A stretch of DNA of 13,049 nucleotides, from NCBI GenBank assembly GCA_934359535.1, contig CAKRLN010000040.1, forward strand, positions 1 to 13,049, in the 5' to 3' direction. Positions 1 to 6,399 of this stretch are shown in pieces. Source of the stretch: an uncultured Lachnospiraceae bacterium (lineage in GTDB: Bacteria > Bacillota > Clostridia > Lachnospirales > Lachnospiraceae). Made by a program: the position numbers and the translations under genes. The notes below the pieces were generated by a model. The model had not been told where the DNA came from. It made no database searches and was given only the letters and a program-made list of their open reading frames with translations. Numbering within the stretch: position 1 is the stretch's first letter; each line of letters begins with the position of its first letter.

Positions 1-582
1 GGCAGAAAAGATTGTGACAGGGCAGATCCGTAAGGGAACAATGCATGAGGAAGAACGGAATAAATATATTTATGCATATGAGGTTTTTCTTGATCAGGTA
101 TTTAATTTTGCGATCGCATTTGTGCTTGGGATAGTGACGCATGAGCTTCTTGCGGTATGCGTATTTCTTGCAATTTATATTCCACTTCGCAAATATGCGG
201 GAGGTTTTCATGCAAAAACAAATGGACGGTGCATGGTATATTCAACGCTTGTGATCGTTGGTGTCATTCTTTGCAACAAGGTGGGGACTGATTTGTAACA
301 GGCGTTTGGGTATTGGCAGTGCTATCGGGGATTTCGGTGATTTTGCTTGTAGTTGTGGAGGCCCTGACGCCGGTTGAGGCTGTAAATAAGAAGCTGACAA
401 AGGAAGAGAAGCTTCGCTGCCGGAAAAAGGTAAGCTTGTTTGGGGTTATTCACACAGCATGTATGGCAGCAAATCTTGTCTGGATGAGAATGGATTTTTT
501 GGTGATTGATTTTCTTTTTGCATATCTTGTTCTTACCGGAGTTCTGGTTGCCGGAGATATGGTGAATAAAAAATCTCAGTAA
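1..582 (+). pseudogene. agrB: AgrB-like accessory gene regulator protease, 5' partial and frameshifted
   Basis: Membrane cysteine endopeptidase of the AgrB family, which in known agr systems cleaves the C-terminal part of the AgrD precursor and helps form the cyclic peptide. The reading frame is open from base 2 off the left edge, so only the extreme N-terminus is missing. The hallmark RKYAGGFHAK is followed by a Cys seven residues after the His (His codon 209-211, Cys codon 230-232), matching the His/Cys catalytic pair spacing of the family. The frame hits TAA at 296-298, but the C-terminal half (LTPVEAVNKKLTKEEK, two hydrophobic segments) continues in the next frame from about 292 to the stop at 580-582. 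Adding one T to the TTT at 292-294 would restore one ORF of about 193 codons. The protein is therefore probably inactive as written, unless the base is a sequencing error. No ribosome site precedes the second half. Family assignment is confident; loss of function is inferred. Confidence 0.88.
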
Positions 583-636
583 CTAAGAAAAACGTTGGCA
601 AAGTGTGCAAGACCGTATAAAATCAAGGAATATCCC

Positions 637-665
637 TTGTGAATTGTTTTTTTGCAGAGTATAAT
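637..665 (+). promoter_or_regulatory. Sigma-A-like promoter of the regulator-kinase pair
   Basis: TTGTGA (637-642), a 17-bp spacer, then a perfect TATAAT (660-665). This lies in the gap after agrB and predicts transcription starting near 672, so the response regulator and kinase can be expressed independently of agrB. The prediction rests on consensus match only. Confidence 0.68.
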
Positions 666-687
666 AACTGGGAAAAATTTCCCAGTT
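666..687. promoter_or_regulatory. Perfect 10-bp inverted repeat overlapping the predicted start site
   Basis: AACTGGGAAA (666-675) and TTTCCCAGTT (678-687) are perfect reverse complements separated by AA. The repeat starts immediately after the -10 box and spans the predicted +1. It has no T-run behind it, so it is unlikely to be a terminator. It could be an operator for a dimeric repressor or a hairpin at the mRNA 5' end. The binding protein is unknown. Confidence 0.6.
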
Positions 688-722
688 GGGATGAAATGTG
701 AAAAAGCATGGGAGGCAGTTTG

Positions 723-1523
723 ATGTACTACATTGCAGTCTGCGATGATAACAGAGAGTTTCTTACAGAGATGAAAGAAGCTATAGAGCGTAATGCGGAA
801 TATGAACAGGAGATGGAAATTGATCTTTTTTCGGATGGCAGGGAGCTGTTAAAGACAAAAAAGCTGTATCATCTGGTTGTTCTTGATATGCAGATGGACG
901 GGCTTGGAGGGTACGAGACGGCGCAGCAGATCCGGATGGGAAACAGCAGTACGGTAATTGCATTTTGTTCGGGGATTGTGCCGCCAAAGCCGGAGCATTT
1001 TCATGTCCAGCCATACCGTTATCTTATAAAAACAATGGAGTCCATGGAGCTTTCTGCTGAAATTTCAGAGCTTCTTGTGGAAATGAAGCGGAGAAAAAAG
1101 GAATGTTATGTGGAGGTTGCATATGATGGAAAGGCATGCAGGGTGAATGTCAGGGATATTTTATATATTGAACGCATGAACCGCTCAAGCCGTATGATTG
1201 TTGATCCGTCAAGAGAGCCGGAAGTATGGGAGCCTTATATAAATGGAGCTGGTGCAAGATGGATTACAAAAAGACAGAATGGAACGTTAGAAATTTACAG
1301 CAATGAAAATCTTTCCGAGTGGTATACACAGCTTGCTGACAGAAATTTTGAATATGCACACAACAGCTATATTGTAAATCTGCTGCAGATCCGCAGTGTG
1401 TTCGACAAGGAGCTGATTCTTATGGATATGGAGCAGCTTTCCATTACAAGAAAATACAAGCATACGTTTGATGAGCATTTTTCACATTACTATGCAAAGA
1501 AATACAGAAGGGATGTAAAATAA
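723..1523 (+). CDS. LytTR-family response regulator (AgrA-like)
   Basis: Predicted cytoplasmic transcription factor of 266 aa that receives phosphate from the downstream kinase and binds DNA through a LytTR domain. The receiver domain (about 1-120) starts MYYIAVCDDN with the acidic pair D8/D9, has the phospho-acceptor D55 in VLDMQMDG, and has a switch lysine near K103 in PYRYLIK. The LytTR domain (about 127-266) ends ITRKYKHTFDEHF. About 20 extra residues (near 160-185, EPEVWEPYINGAG) are inserted after the first strands compared with a standard LytTR domain. The start at 723 is preferred over the in-frame ATG at 708 because GGGAGG (710-715) lies 7 nt upstream of it and the family begins right at the first beta strand. 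Its stop overlaps the kinase start by one base (TAATG), a sign of translational coupling. It may control agrD through the direct repeats at 2846-2875. Confidence 0.9.
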   Translation: MYYIAVCDDNREFLTEMKEAIERNAEYEQEMEIDLFSDGRELLKTKKLYHLVVLDMQMDGLGGYETAQQIRMGNSSTVIAFCSGIVPPKPEHFHVQPYRYLIKTMESMELSAEISELLVEMKRRKKECYVEVAYDGKACRVNVRDILYIERMNRSSRMIVDPSREPEVWEPYINGAGARWITKRQNGTLEIYSNENLSEWYTQLADRNFEYAHNSYIVNLLQIRSVFDKELILMDMEQLSITRKYKHTFDEHFSHYYAKKYRRDVK

Positions 1524-2833
1524 TGCTTGATTTGATCCGTGATTATGGAATCTGTGTATTTGAGATCTGCATATTTTATGATTTTTTTCGTGGGATTTTG
1601 GAAAAACGGTTTGAAGAGAGATACCAGACAGCAGGAATTTTAATGTTGCTGTCTTTTTTCTTATATGGAGTAAACCAGTTTCATAATTCACAGTTGAATC
1701 TGTTTGGCACGGTACTTTTGTTTCTAGCAGCAGTTTTCCTTTTATTTTACGGAACAATCCGGGAAAGAGTGCAGTATTATCTTATTTTTTATGTGATCAT
1801 GACAGGAATGGAATTTGCATGTGGATGTGTATTTGTTCTGTTTCATGGGATCTATTTACGAAAAACCGTAGCGATTCCATTTGGAAATTTCTTTTTGGTC
1901 ATTATTACAAAGCTGGTTTCGTATGCAGCTTTGCGTGGAGTGAAGCTATTTCTGAATCAGAAGGAGATGGTCTGCCGCGGACGTTTTTTAAAGCTGGCTT
2001 TTGTGCTTCCGGTTACGACATTATTGGTGTATGCAGGGCTTTTTTATGCAGATATCCAGATTGACTCCGAAAAATGGCTTCTCACGGTCGGGAGTCTGCT
2101 CCTTTTGTTTTCCAATGTGCTTGTCTTCTATATTATAGAAAAGCTGACGTATGTGATGAACCGAAACAGTGAGGTAGAGCTTGTCCTGCTTCAAAATGAT
2201 TTGAACAGGGTGCACTATAAGCGCCTTGATGAGATTAGTATGGAGCAGAGGAAGTATGTACATGATTTGAAACAGTATCTGGAAACGGTTGCAGTACTTG
2301 CCAGAAAAAATAAAAGCAGTGAGATCCTTGAAATCTTAAAGGAGATGGAGGTGCAGGTGGACAGCATCTCCAATAAGCTTTATACCGACAATACGATTTT
2401 AAATGCGTTGCTTTGTGAGAAGGCGGAGTTTGCAAGGAAGAAAGAGATCCGGTTTGATATTATGGTGGAAAAAACGTGTTCGCTTGAACAGATCCGGAGT
2501 GCAGACCTGATCGTGATGGTTGGAAATCTTGTGGATAATGCAATCGAAGCGGCATCGCTTTGCAAAGACAACCGTGAAATTCTGTTAAAGATCTTTGAGT
2601 CGGAGGGCAATTTTATTGTTTTAGATCTGCAAAATACCTATGGGAATAAGCTTTGCCATAGTGGAAACCGCTTATTAACGACAAAGGCGCAGGACAAACG
2701 GTTTCATGGCTTCGGAATTTCAAATGTAAGAGAGATCGCTTCAAAATATGGCGGAATCCTTTTTCAGGAGGAGGACGGGGATACGTTTATCAGTATTCTG
2801 ACATTGTCTAAGGATGGAAAAGTTGTGGAATAA
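1523..2833 (+). CDS. AgrC-type sensor histidine kinase with GHKL ATPase domain
   Basis: Predicted membrane receptor kinase of 436 aa. The N-terminal half (about 1-208) is a multi-pass membrane domain with roughly six hydrophobic segments and no large extracellular domain, as in AgrC-type peptide receptors. A coiled linker (about 209-240) leads to the phospho-acceptor H247 in KYVHDLKQYL. The ATPase part has an N-box N335-x3-N339 (GNLVDNAIEAA) and a G-box G396/G398 (FHGFGISNV), so catalytic elements look intact. It starts one base inside the regulator stop, with AAGGGA about 9 nt upstream in the end of that gene. The likely ligand is the cyclic peptide derived from the downstream AgrD, inferred from the family and the neighbourhood. 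Confidence 0.92.
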   Translation: MLDLIRDYGICVFEICIFYDFFRGILEKRFEERYQTAGILMLLSFFLYGVNQFHNSQLNLFGTVLLFLAAVFLLFYGTIRERVQYYLIFYVIMTGMEFACGCVFVLFHGIYLRKTVAIPFGNFFLVIITKLVSYAALRGVKLFLNQKEMVCRGRFLKLAFVLPVTTLLVYAGLFYADIQIDSEKWLLTVGSLLLLFSNVLVFYIIEKLTYVMNRNSEVELVLLQNDLNRVHYKRLDEISMEQRKYVHDLKQYLETVAVLARKNKSSEILEILKEMEVQVDSISNKLYTDNTILNALLCEKAEFARKKEIRFDIMVEKTCSLEQIRSADLIVMVGNLVDNAIEAASLCKDNREILLKIFESEGNFIVLDLQNTYGNKLCHSGNRLLTTKAQDKRFHGFGISNVREIASKYGGILFQEEDGDTFISILTLSKDGKVVE

Positions 2834-2845
2834 TCAACGTTATTA

Positions 2846-2875
2846 TGTCAATTTGCGATATTTACGTGTCAATTT
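2846..2875 (+). promoter_or_regulatory. Two 9-bp direct repeats 21 bp apart (candidate LytTR regulator site)
   Basis: TGTCAATTT occurs at 2846-2854 and again at 2867-2875. The 12-bp gap gives a 21-bp repeat distance, two helical turns. LytTR regulators such as staphylococcal AgrA bind pairs of 9-bp direct repeats with a gap of about this size. The base sequence differs from the staphylococcal site, so the assignment rests on geometry and position. It lies 22 bp upstream of the agrD -35 box, where an activator could act. Confidence 0.55.
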
Positions 2876-2897
2876 CGTATCTGTGTGTGCCGGGGGA

Positions 2898-2925
2898 TTG
2901 TTTTCTGGAACTTACGCGGTACAAT
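2898..2925 (+). promoter_or_regulatory. Predicted agrD promoter
   Basis: TTGTTT (2898-2903), a 16-bp spacer and TACAAT (2920-2925) place a start site near 2932, about 25 nt before agrD. The -35 match is imperfect, which would fit a promoter needing an activator at the upstream repeats. The agrD gene is also far enough from the kinase stop (123 bp) to need its own promoter. Confidence 0.5.
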
Positions 2926-2956
2926 AATGATGATTAATTTTAGGAGGTATTCTGAT

Positions 2957-3115
2957 ATGAAAAACTTTATGAAGAAATTAAAAGGTAAAATGAACATTGT
3001 AACTATGTTCAATGCGCTGGCTCTTGTTATGGCAATTGATTCTGTGAATGCAGCATGTATGTGGATCATGTACCAGCCGGAGGTTCCAGAGGAGATGGAC
3101 GCATACCGCAAATAA
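2957..3115 (+). CDS. agrD: AgrD-like cyclic autoinducer peptide precursor
   Basis: Predicted 52-aa precursor of a secreted cyclic quorum-sensing peptide. It has a basic amphipathic N-terminus (MKNFMKKLKGK), a hydrophobic stretch (about 13-33), a single Cys34 in AACMWIMYQP, and an acidic proline-containing tail (PEVPEEMDAYRK). This is the layout of clostridial AgrD/cyclic lactone autoinducer peptides. By analogy with clostridial precursors of the form CLWFT followed by xQPE, the ring would be C-M-W-I-M (34-38), cut before YQP by AgrB. The start at 2957 is set by AGGAGG (2942-2947) at 9 nt spacing. Longer in-frame starts upstream lack a ribosome site and would run through the promoter. It sits last in the locus rather than directly after agrB. 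The ring boundaries are an inference. Confidence 0.88.
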   Translation: MKNFMKKLKGKMNIVTMFNALALVMAIDSVNAACMWIMYQPEVPEEMDAYRK

Positions 3116-3157
3116 GGAAACACCAGACAGCTTTGGAAGAAAAAAATGTACAAATTT

Positions 3158-3537
3158 GGAATCTGTTATTTCGGTCCGAGTGTAGGACGGAGCATAGCCG
3201 TTAGAGGTATTTAACAGTGTCATTTTCATAGAGCGTAAAGATTCGATGATCTGCTCTGTTGTATAATTACTTCCGGTTTTTTCTCTAGCAGGCGGTAGAG
3301 AAGAAGGCTGATAGCAGGTCATGAAATGCGACTTGATCTGGTCATCTCTTCTGACATAAACAGATCTTGCGTCGAATTCTGTTTTTCAATGATCCTGAAA
3401 TTCTCTTCAATTTCCCAGCGTTGCTTGTTGATCTTTGTGATTTCGGCAATCTCGTCATCGTTTGTTACGGCAGTCTTTTTCACAAAGCGCATAGGATTAG
3501 TTTGATTTTTTCCTTTCGCTTTTTTACGAGTTTTTTA
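3158..3537 (-). pseudogene. Transposase relic, IS4-superfamily / IS1634-like C-terminal part
   Basis: Reading the minus strand from about 3537 down to 3158 gives pieces of one transposase in alternating frames: FVKKTAVTNDDE, then INKQRWEIEENFRI, then TEFDARSVYVRRDDQIK with SHFMTCY, then LLLYRLLEKK, then TTEQIIESLRSMKM and GYAPSYTRTEITD. The WEIEE-x-FRI core, the RRDD-x-IKSHF segment and the YRLLEKK / EQIIESLR tail are characteristic of IS1634-type DDE transposases. At least three frameshifts are needed, about 30 residues seem to be missing between TAVTND and the WEIEE region, and both the N-terminal half and the last residues are absent. It cannot be functional. It lies only about 40 bp beyond agrD and points toward it. 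Family name moderately sure, relic status very sure. Confidence 0.8.
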
Positions 3538-3567
3538 TAGATGCGCGAGTGAACTGAATTGTTACGA

Positions 3568-3603
3568 TTACGGCACAGAGATCATGGGATTTCTGTGCCG
3601 TAA
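3568..3603. repeat. 12-bp perfect inverted repeat, terminator-like
   Basis: TTACGGCACAGA (3568-3579) and TCTGTGCCGTAA (3592-3603) are exact reverse complements around a 12-bp loop, followed on the plus strand by ATACTATTTTTAA. It lies just upstream of the transposase relic's remaining 5' side and ahead of the antisense RNA promoter. It may be a leftover structural element of the insertion sequence or a weak terminator. Confidence 0.55.
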
Positions 3604-3640
3604 ATACTATTTTTAATCACAGGACAACTAAAAAGGGCAC

Positions 3641-3669
3641 TTGATTTCTCAAATGCCCTAGTGTATAAT
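3641..3669 (+). promoter_or_regulatory. Promoter of the antisense (antitoxin) RNA
   Basis: TTGATT (3641-3646), exactly 17 bp, and a perfect TATAAT (3664-3669). Transcription is predicted to start near 3676 and run into the 3' part of the toxin gene on the other strand. No plausible ORF follows, which fits an RNA product. Confidence 0.72.
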
Positions 3670-3675
3670 CTACTT

Positions 3676-3763
3676 AGAAAGGTTATCGGATGTGTTATCC
3701 GATTGCCCTCAGTTGCAACTATGAAATAGCATTCACTTTGGACGGTGGGATGCTATTTTTTTT
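3676..3763 (+). ncRNA. Putative type I antitoxin RNA, antisense to the toxin mRNA
   Basis: A transcript of about 88 nt is bounded by the strong promoter at 3641-3669 and a terminator ending at 3763. It would fold into a 5' hairpin (arms 3681-3691 and 3697-3707, core ATCGGAT/ATCCGAT) and a 3' terminator hairpin. Bases 3719-3763 are complementary to the end of the toxin reading frame, so pairing would cover the last third of the toxin mRNA. This convergent 3' overlap is the arrangement of TxpA/RatA-like type I modules. Ends are predicted from sequence only. Confidence 0.65.
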
Positions 3764-3838
3764 GTTGTTATGGTTATCTATGTAAGATAGAGCCGCAAAA
3801 ACAACTAATAAAAGTGTAAGAACTTCCATTGTGTTCAT
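3719..3838 (-). CDS. Small holin-like membrane toxin, type I toxin-antitoxin
   Basis: A 39-aa ORF beginning MNTMEVLTLLLVVFAALSYI. A short polar N-terminus with the MEVLTLL signature is followed by one hydrophobic membrane segment (about 5-20), then D21 and a basic, polar tail (NHNNKK). This is the pattern of the putative holin-like toxin family common in Lachnospiraceae and other Firmicutes. The likely effect is membrane damage or growth arrest when expressed. The start at 3838 is chosen because AGAGGG (3848-3853) lies 9 nt upstream; two nearer ATGs (3844-3847 area) directly abut that site. The tail after KK (about 28-39) is longer than the shortest family members. The antisense RNA on the plus strand overlaps its 3' third. 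No convincing -35 box was found for its own promoter. Confidence 0.72.
   Translation of the reverse strand: MNTMEVLTLLLVVFAALSYIDNHNNKKNSIPPSKVNAIS
3724..3763 (+). terminator. Rho-independent terminator of the antisense RNA
   Basis: AAATAGCAT (3724-3732) pairs with ATGCTATTT (3750-3758), with an inner CAC/GTG pairing, followed by eight T residues (3756-3763). It lies inside the toxin gene on the opposite strand. Confidence 0.8.
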
Positions 3839-3847
3839 TGGCATCAT

Positions 3848-3870
3848 CCCTCTTTCGTAATACTAGAGGG
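3848..3870 (-). promoter_or_regulatory. Hairpin that would mask the toxin ribosome site
   Basis: On the minus strand CCCTCT (3870-3865) is complementary to the toxin ribosome site AGAGGG (3853-3848), with an 11-nt loop. This 6-bp GC-rich stem would hide the ribosome site in the toxin mRNA. Sequestered ribosome sites are a known safety feature of type I toxin mRNAs; its role here is inferred. Confidence 0.6.
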
Positions 3871-3939
3871 CATAACTCGGAAATCACATCATACTTTCAT
3901 TTCAATTACACAATAACGGTATAACATAAAGGGAACGGA

Positions 3940-4500
3940 TGTTCACAAAAAGAGGTAAATCTACTATATTATATAGAAGAAAGACCTCTTATTTTTATGG
4001 CTGCTGTCTCTGGTGGACATTATCAACAGCCTTTTCTAATTCTATTGTCTGCCAGTGTTTGCGGATCACATCACTTATCAGTTGTGCAAGTCGTTTGTTG
4101 GTGTATTTCTCAAACCAACGCATAAGGGATTTTGGAATGAATTTATCTGGTGTGTGTTGTAGAATGGAATATATACAAGGAATAAGGCAAAAATGACCTC
4201 AATTATTTTTTCAATATAAGGAAAGCTTGTTGATTTCTCAGGCGGTGAAACTGTATTCAATAATGAGATGACTAAGAAATTGTGGGATTTTGCTAATAAT
4301 CCTTCAGGATTCATATCCAACTTCTCTTCGATCCCTACTTTAAATATGCCAAAATCATCAAGCAATGATTTTAATACAACAGTAGAGATTGGAGACCATT
4401 ATATTCCATGCGCTCTTTTTCGAAGGAGCAACAGGCTAAAATCCCAAAATACATCATATGAATTTATGAAGAAATACGAAAAAGTACGAAAAAACTAAGC
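3940..4500. other. Unidentified degenerate region, no intact gene recognised
   Basis: No ORF here has a good ribosome site or a recognised motif. On the minus strand two protein-like stretches in different frames follow one another: 4395-4160 (contains LLDDFGIFKVGIEEKL and NPEGLLAKSHNFL) and 4200-4002 (contains FIPKSLMRWFEKYTNK and LISDVIRKHWQTIELEKAV, ending at a stop near 4003). They look like parts of one broken minus-strand gene, but I cannot name the family. The plus-strand ORF 4268-4498 covers the same DNA and has no ribosome site; its polar C-terminus (YEFMKKYEKVRKN) gives no clue. Confidence 0.4.
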
Positions 4501-4521
4501 GTTAAATATAAAAACTAAGCG
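4490..4521 (+). repeat. Two 12-bp direct repeats
   Basis: AAAAACTAAGCG is present at 4490-4501 and 4510-4521, a repeat distance of 20 bp, upstream of the predicted chemoreceptor promoter. It could be an activator site or a duplication scar. Confidence 0.5.
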
Positions 4522-4553
4522 GATTTAAGAAAATAATTGGCAAATATAGCATA

Positions 4554-4600
4554 TTGTTTTTCTGTGACAAAAGTATTATATTGAAATCATCTGATGATTT
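4554..4600 (+). promoter_or_regulatory. Predicted chemoreceptor promoter with palindrome at the start site
   Basis: TTGTTT (4554-4559), a 17-bp spacer and TATATT (4577-4582). Just downstream AAATCAT (4584-4590) and ATGATTT (4594-4600) form an inverted repeat around CTG that covers the expected start site and could be an operator. No motility sigma-factor-type promoter was seen. Confidence 0.45.
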
Positions 4601-4651
4601 ACCAAATAACACCAGTAGACAGACGAAATTAACAAGGAGGAAGTAAAGTCT

Positions 4652-6361
4652 ATGTCTTCAAAAAGTACTATGAAAAAAAAGCTCGAAAAAATGCACTTGA
4701 GGGAAAGGATAAATTATGGCTATAGAATTGTCATTAGTATGATGCTGATTTCAGGATTGCTTTCGATTGTGGTCATAGGTGTGTTATTTTCTAATATGAT
4801 GCATTATGTAAATAAAGTAAATGCTGCAGACCAGGCAGTGAAGGTCTGCCGGATTAATGTCAGTGCGGCAGCGAGAAATATCAGGGAAATGGCGTTGAAT
4901 CCAGATACATCATCTTACGATGGTTATGAACAGGGTGTGAAAACGTTACTGAAAGAGGTTGATGAAAAGCTAGAGATCATAGAAAAATCAGGAGTCGTTT
5001 CAGATGAACTTTATCAGGAATATTCCGAGGCTGTTTCTGAATGGGGAAATTCTGGTTATTCCATTATGGAAGAAATTAAAAACGGAAAGAAAGACCAGGC
5101 AGTGGATGCAATTCTCAATGAGTGTACGCCGGCATTAAATAAAGCGGTTGAAATTGCAAAACAGATGGGGGAACTGACAGACAAGGAAAGCCAGCAGGCA
5201 GTTGTCGGTACAGAAATATGTGCAGCAGTAGGGCTTGCAGTTATCATTATCTGTCTGTTATGTGCTTGGAAGCTGGCTAGTCGAATAGGAAAAATTGTAC
5301 TTGGAACAATTCTGGAACCGTTACATGCAATCGAGGATGTGGCAAAGGATTTAACAGAAGGTAACCTGCATAGCACACTGGAATACCGTTCTGAGGATGA
5401 GATTGGAAGACTGGCACACAGCATGCGCAAGTCGATCCGTATCCTGGGATCTTATGTAGATGATATCGACCGTGCGATGAAGCTTTTTGCGGAGGGACAT
5501 TTTGATGTACAGCCGGAAGTAGAGTGGAAAGGTGATTTTATCGGCATTTTACACTCTTTTATAGGATTTGAGAAAAGTATAGCAGCAACGATTAAAGGCA
5601 TCCAGAATGTATCAAACGAGGTTTCTGGTGCAGCAGAACAGGTGGCATCAAGTTCGAATGATCTTGCAGAGGGCGCGACCAATCAGGCGGCCGTTGTGGA
5701 AGAACTGACGGCAACTGTTGCAGGGGTATCCGAACAGGTAGAAACGAATTCAGATACTGCTAAGGAGATTAGTGGAAGAGTGGACAAACTTGGAGAGGCC
5801 ATCTGGGAGAGCAATGGAAAGATGCAGGAGATGGTTACATCCATGCATGAGATTAATAAAGCCTCTCAGGAGATTGACAAGATCATAGCAACGATTAATG
5901 AAATTGCATCCCAGACCAACCTGCTTGCATTAAATGCATCCATTGAGGCAGCACGGGCAGGAGAGGCAGGAAAGGGATTTGCTGTTGTGGCAAATCAGGT
6001 AAATATACTGGCAGATCAGAGTGCGCAGGCAGCGAAGGAATCTGCCGCATTGATTGAAACATCCGTAAAAGCAGTTGAAAATGGTATGGTCATTGCAGAA
6101 CAGACTGCGACACAGCTGGAAGAAGTGGCAGAAAGCTCCAAAGTGATTACAAAAGAAGTGACACATATTGCAGATACACTAGAAACACAGGCTTCCGAGA
6201 TTCAGCAGATCAATGAAGGCATTGATCAGATTAACGATGTTGTACAGACGAATTCTGCAACCTCCCAGCAGTGTGCAGCAGCCAGCCAGCAGATGAGCAG
6301 TGAGGCTGAAAATCTGCTTGAAATGATCCGGAAATTTAAAATTGCAGACTTCGAAGAATAA
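4652..6361 (+). CDS. Methyl-accepting chemotaxis protein
   Basis: Membrane chemoreceptor of 569 aa that would signal to a CheA/CheW complex. Basic N-terminus, TM1 about 27-48, an extracellular helical sensor of the four-helix-bundle type (about 50-185), TM2 about 188-208, HAMP about 208-265 followed by a second HAMP-like helical segment (about 268-320), then a long coiled signalling domain. The conserved hairpin tip is present at about 416-446: [19 protein letters not shown], then [14 protein letters not shown]. Just after it, the usual VxxLAxxS pattern reads VNILADQS. There is no C-terminal receptor-tethering pentapeptide; it ends [15 protein letters not shown] (4634-4640) lies 11 nt before the start. 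The ligand is unknown. It is followed after 38 bp by the EAL gene, suggesting joint transcription with c-di-GMP genes. Confidence 0.93.
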   Translation: MSSKSTMKKKLEKMHLRERINYGYRIVISMMLISGLLSIVVIGVLFSNMMHYVNKVNAADQAVKVCRINVSAAARNIREMALNPDTSSYDGYEQGVKTLLKEVDEKLEIIEKSGVVSDELYQEYSEAVSEWGNSGYSIMEEIKNGKKDQAVDAILNECTPALNKAVEIAKQMGELTDKESQQAVVGTEICAAVGLAVIIICLLCAWKLASRIGKIVLGTILEPLHAIEDVAKDLTEGNLHSTLEYRSEDEIGRLAHSMRKSIRILGSYVDDIDRAMKLFAEGHFDVQPEVEWKGDFIGILHSFIGFEKSIAATIKGIQNVSNEVSGAAEQVASSSNDLAEGATNQAAVVEELTATVAGVSEQVETNSDTAKEISGRVDKLGEAIWESNGKMQEMVTSMHEINKASQEIDKIIATINEIASQTNLLALNASIEAARAGEAGKGFAVVANQVNILADQSAQAAKESAALIETSVKAVENGMVIAEQTATQLEEVAESSKVITKEVTHIADTLETQASEIQQINEGIDQINDVVQTNSATSQQCAAASQQMSSEAENLLEMIRKFKIADFEE

Positions 6362-6382
6362 TAATACAAAAATAATACAAAA
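6361..6382 (+). repeat. 11-bp tandem duplication in the intergenic gap
   Basis: ATAATACAAAA occurs twice in tandem (6361-6371, 6372-6382) directly before the AAGGGCGG ribosome site of the next gene. It is probably a small slippage duplication. Confidence 0.6.
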
Positions 6383-6399
6383 GGGCGGTTCTTTAGAAT

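Noticed and set aside
284..300. Programmed ribosomal frameshift in agrB
   Set aside because: The T-run is only three bases, there is no slippery heptamer and no evident stimulating hairpin, and AgrB proteins are not known to need one. A mutation or base error is simpler.
708..722. Upstream in-frame ATG as the response regulator start
   Set aside because: The GGGAGG ribosome site overlaps this ATG, and the receiver fold begins at the 723 ATG, which has proper 7-nt spacing.
2885..2956. Longer agrD starting upstream of 2957
   Set aside because: The extension would run through the promoter and the AGGAGG site, has no ribosome site of its own, and is not AgrD-like.
4268..4498. 76-codon plus-strand ORF as a gene
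   Set aside because: There is no ribosome site or recognisable domain, and the opposite strand looks more protein-like. Kept only as part of the undetermined region.
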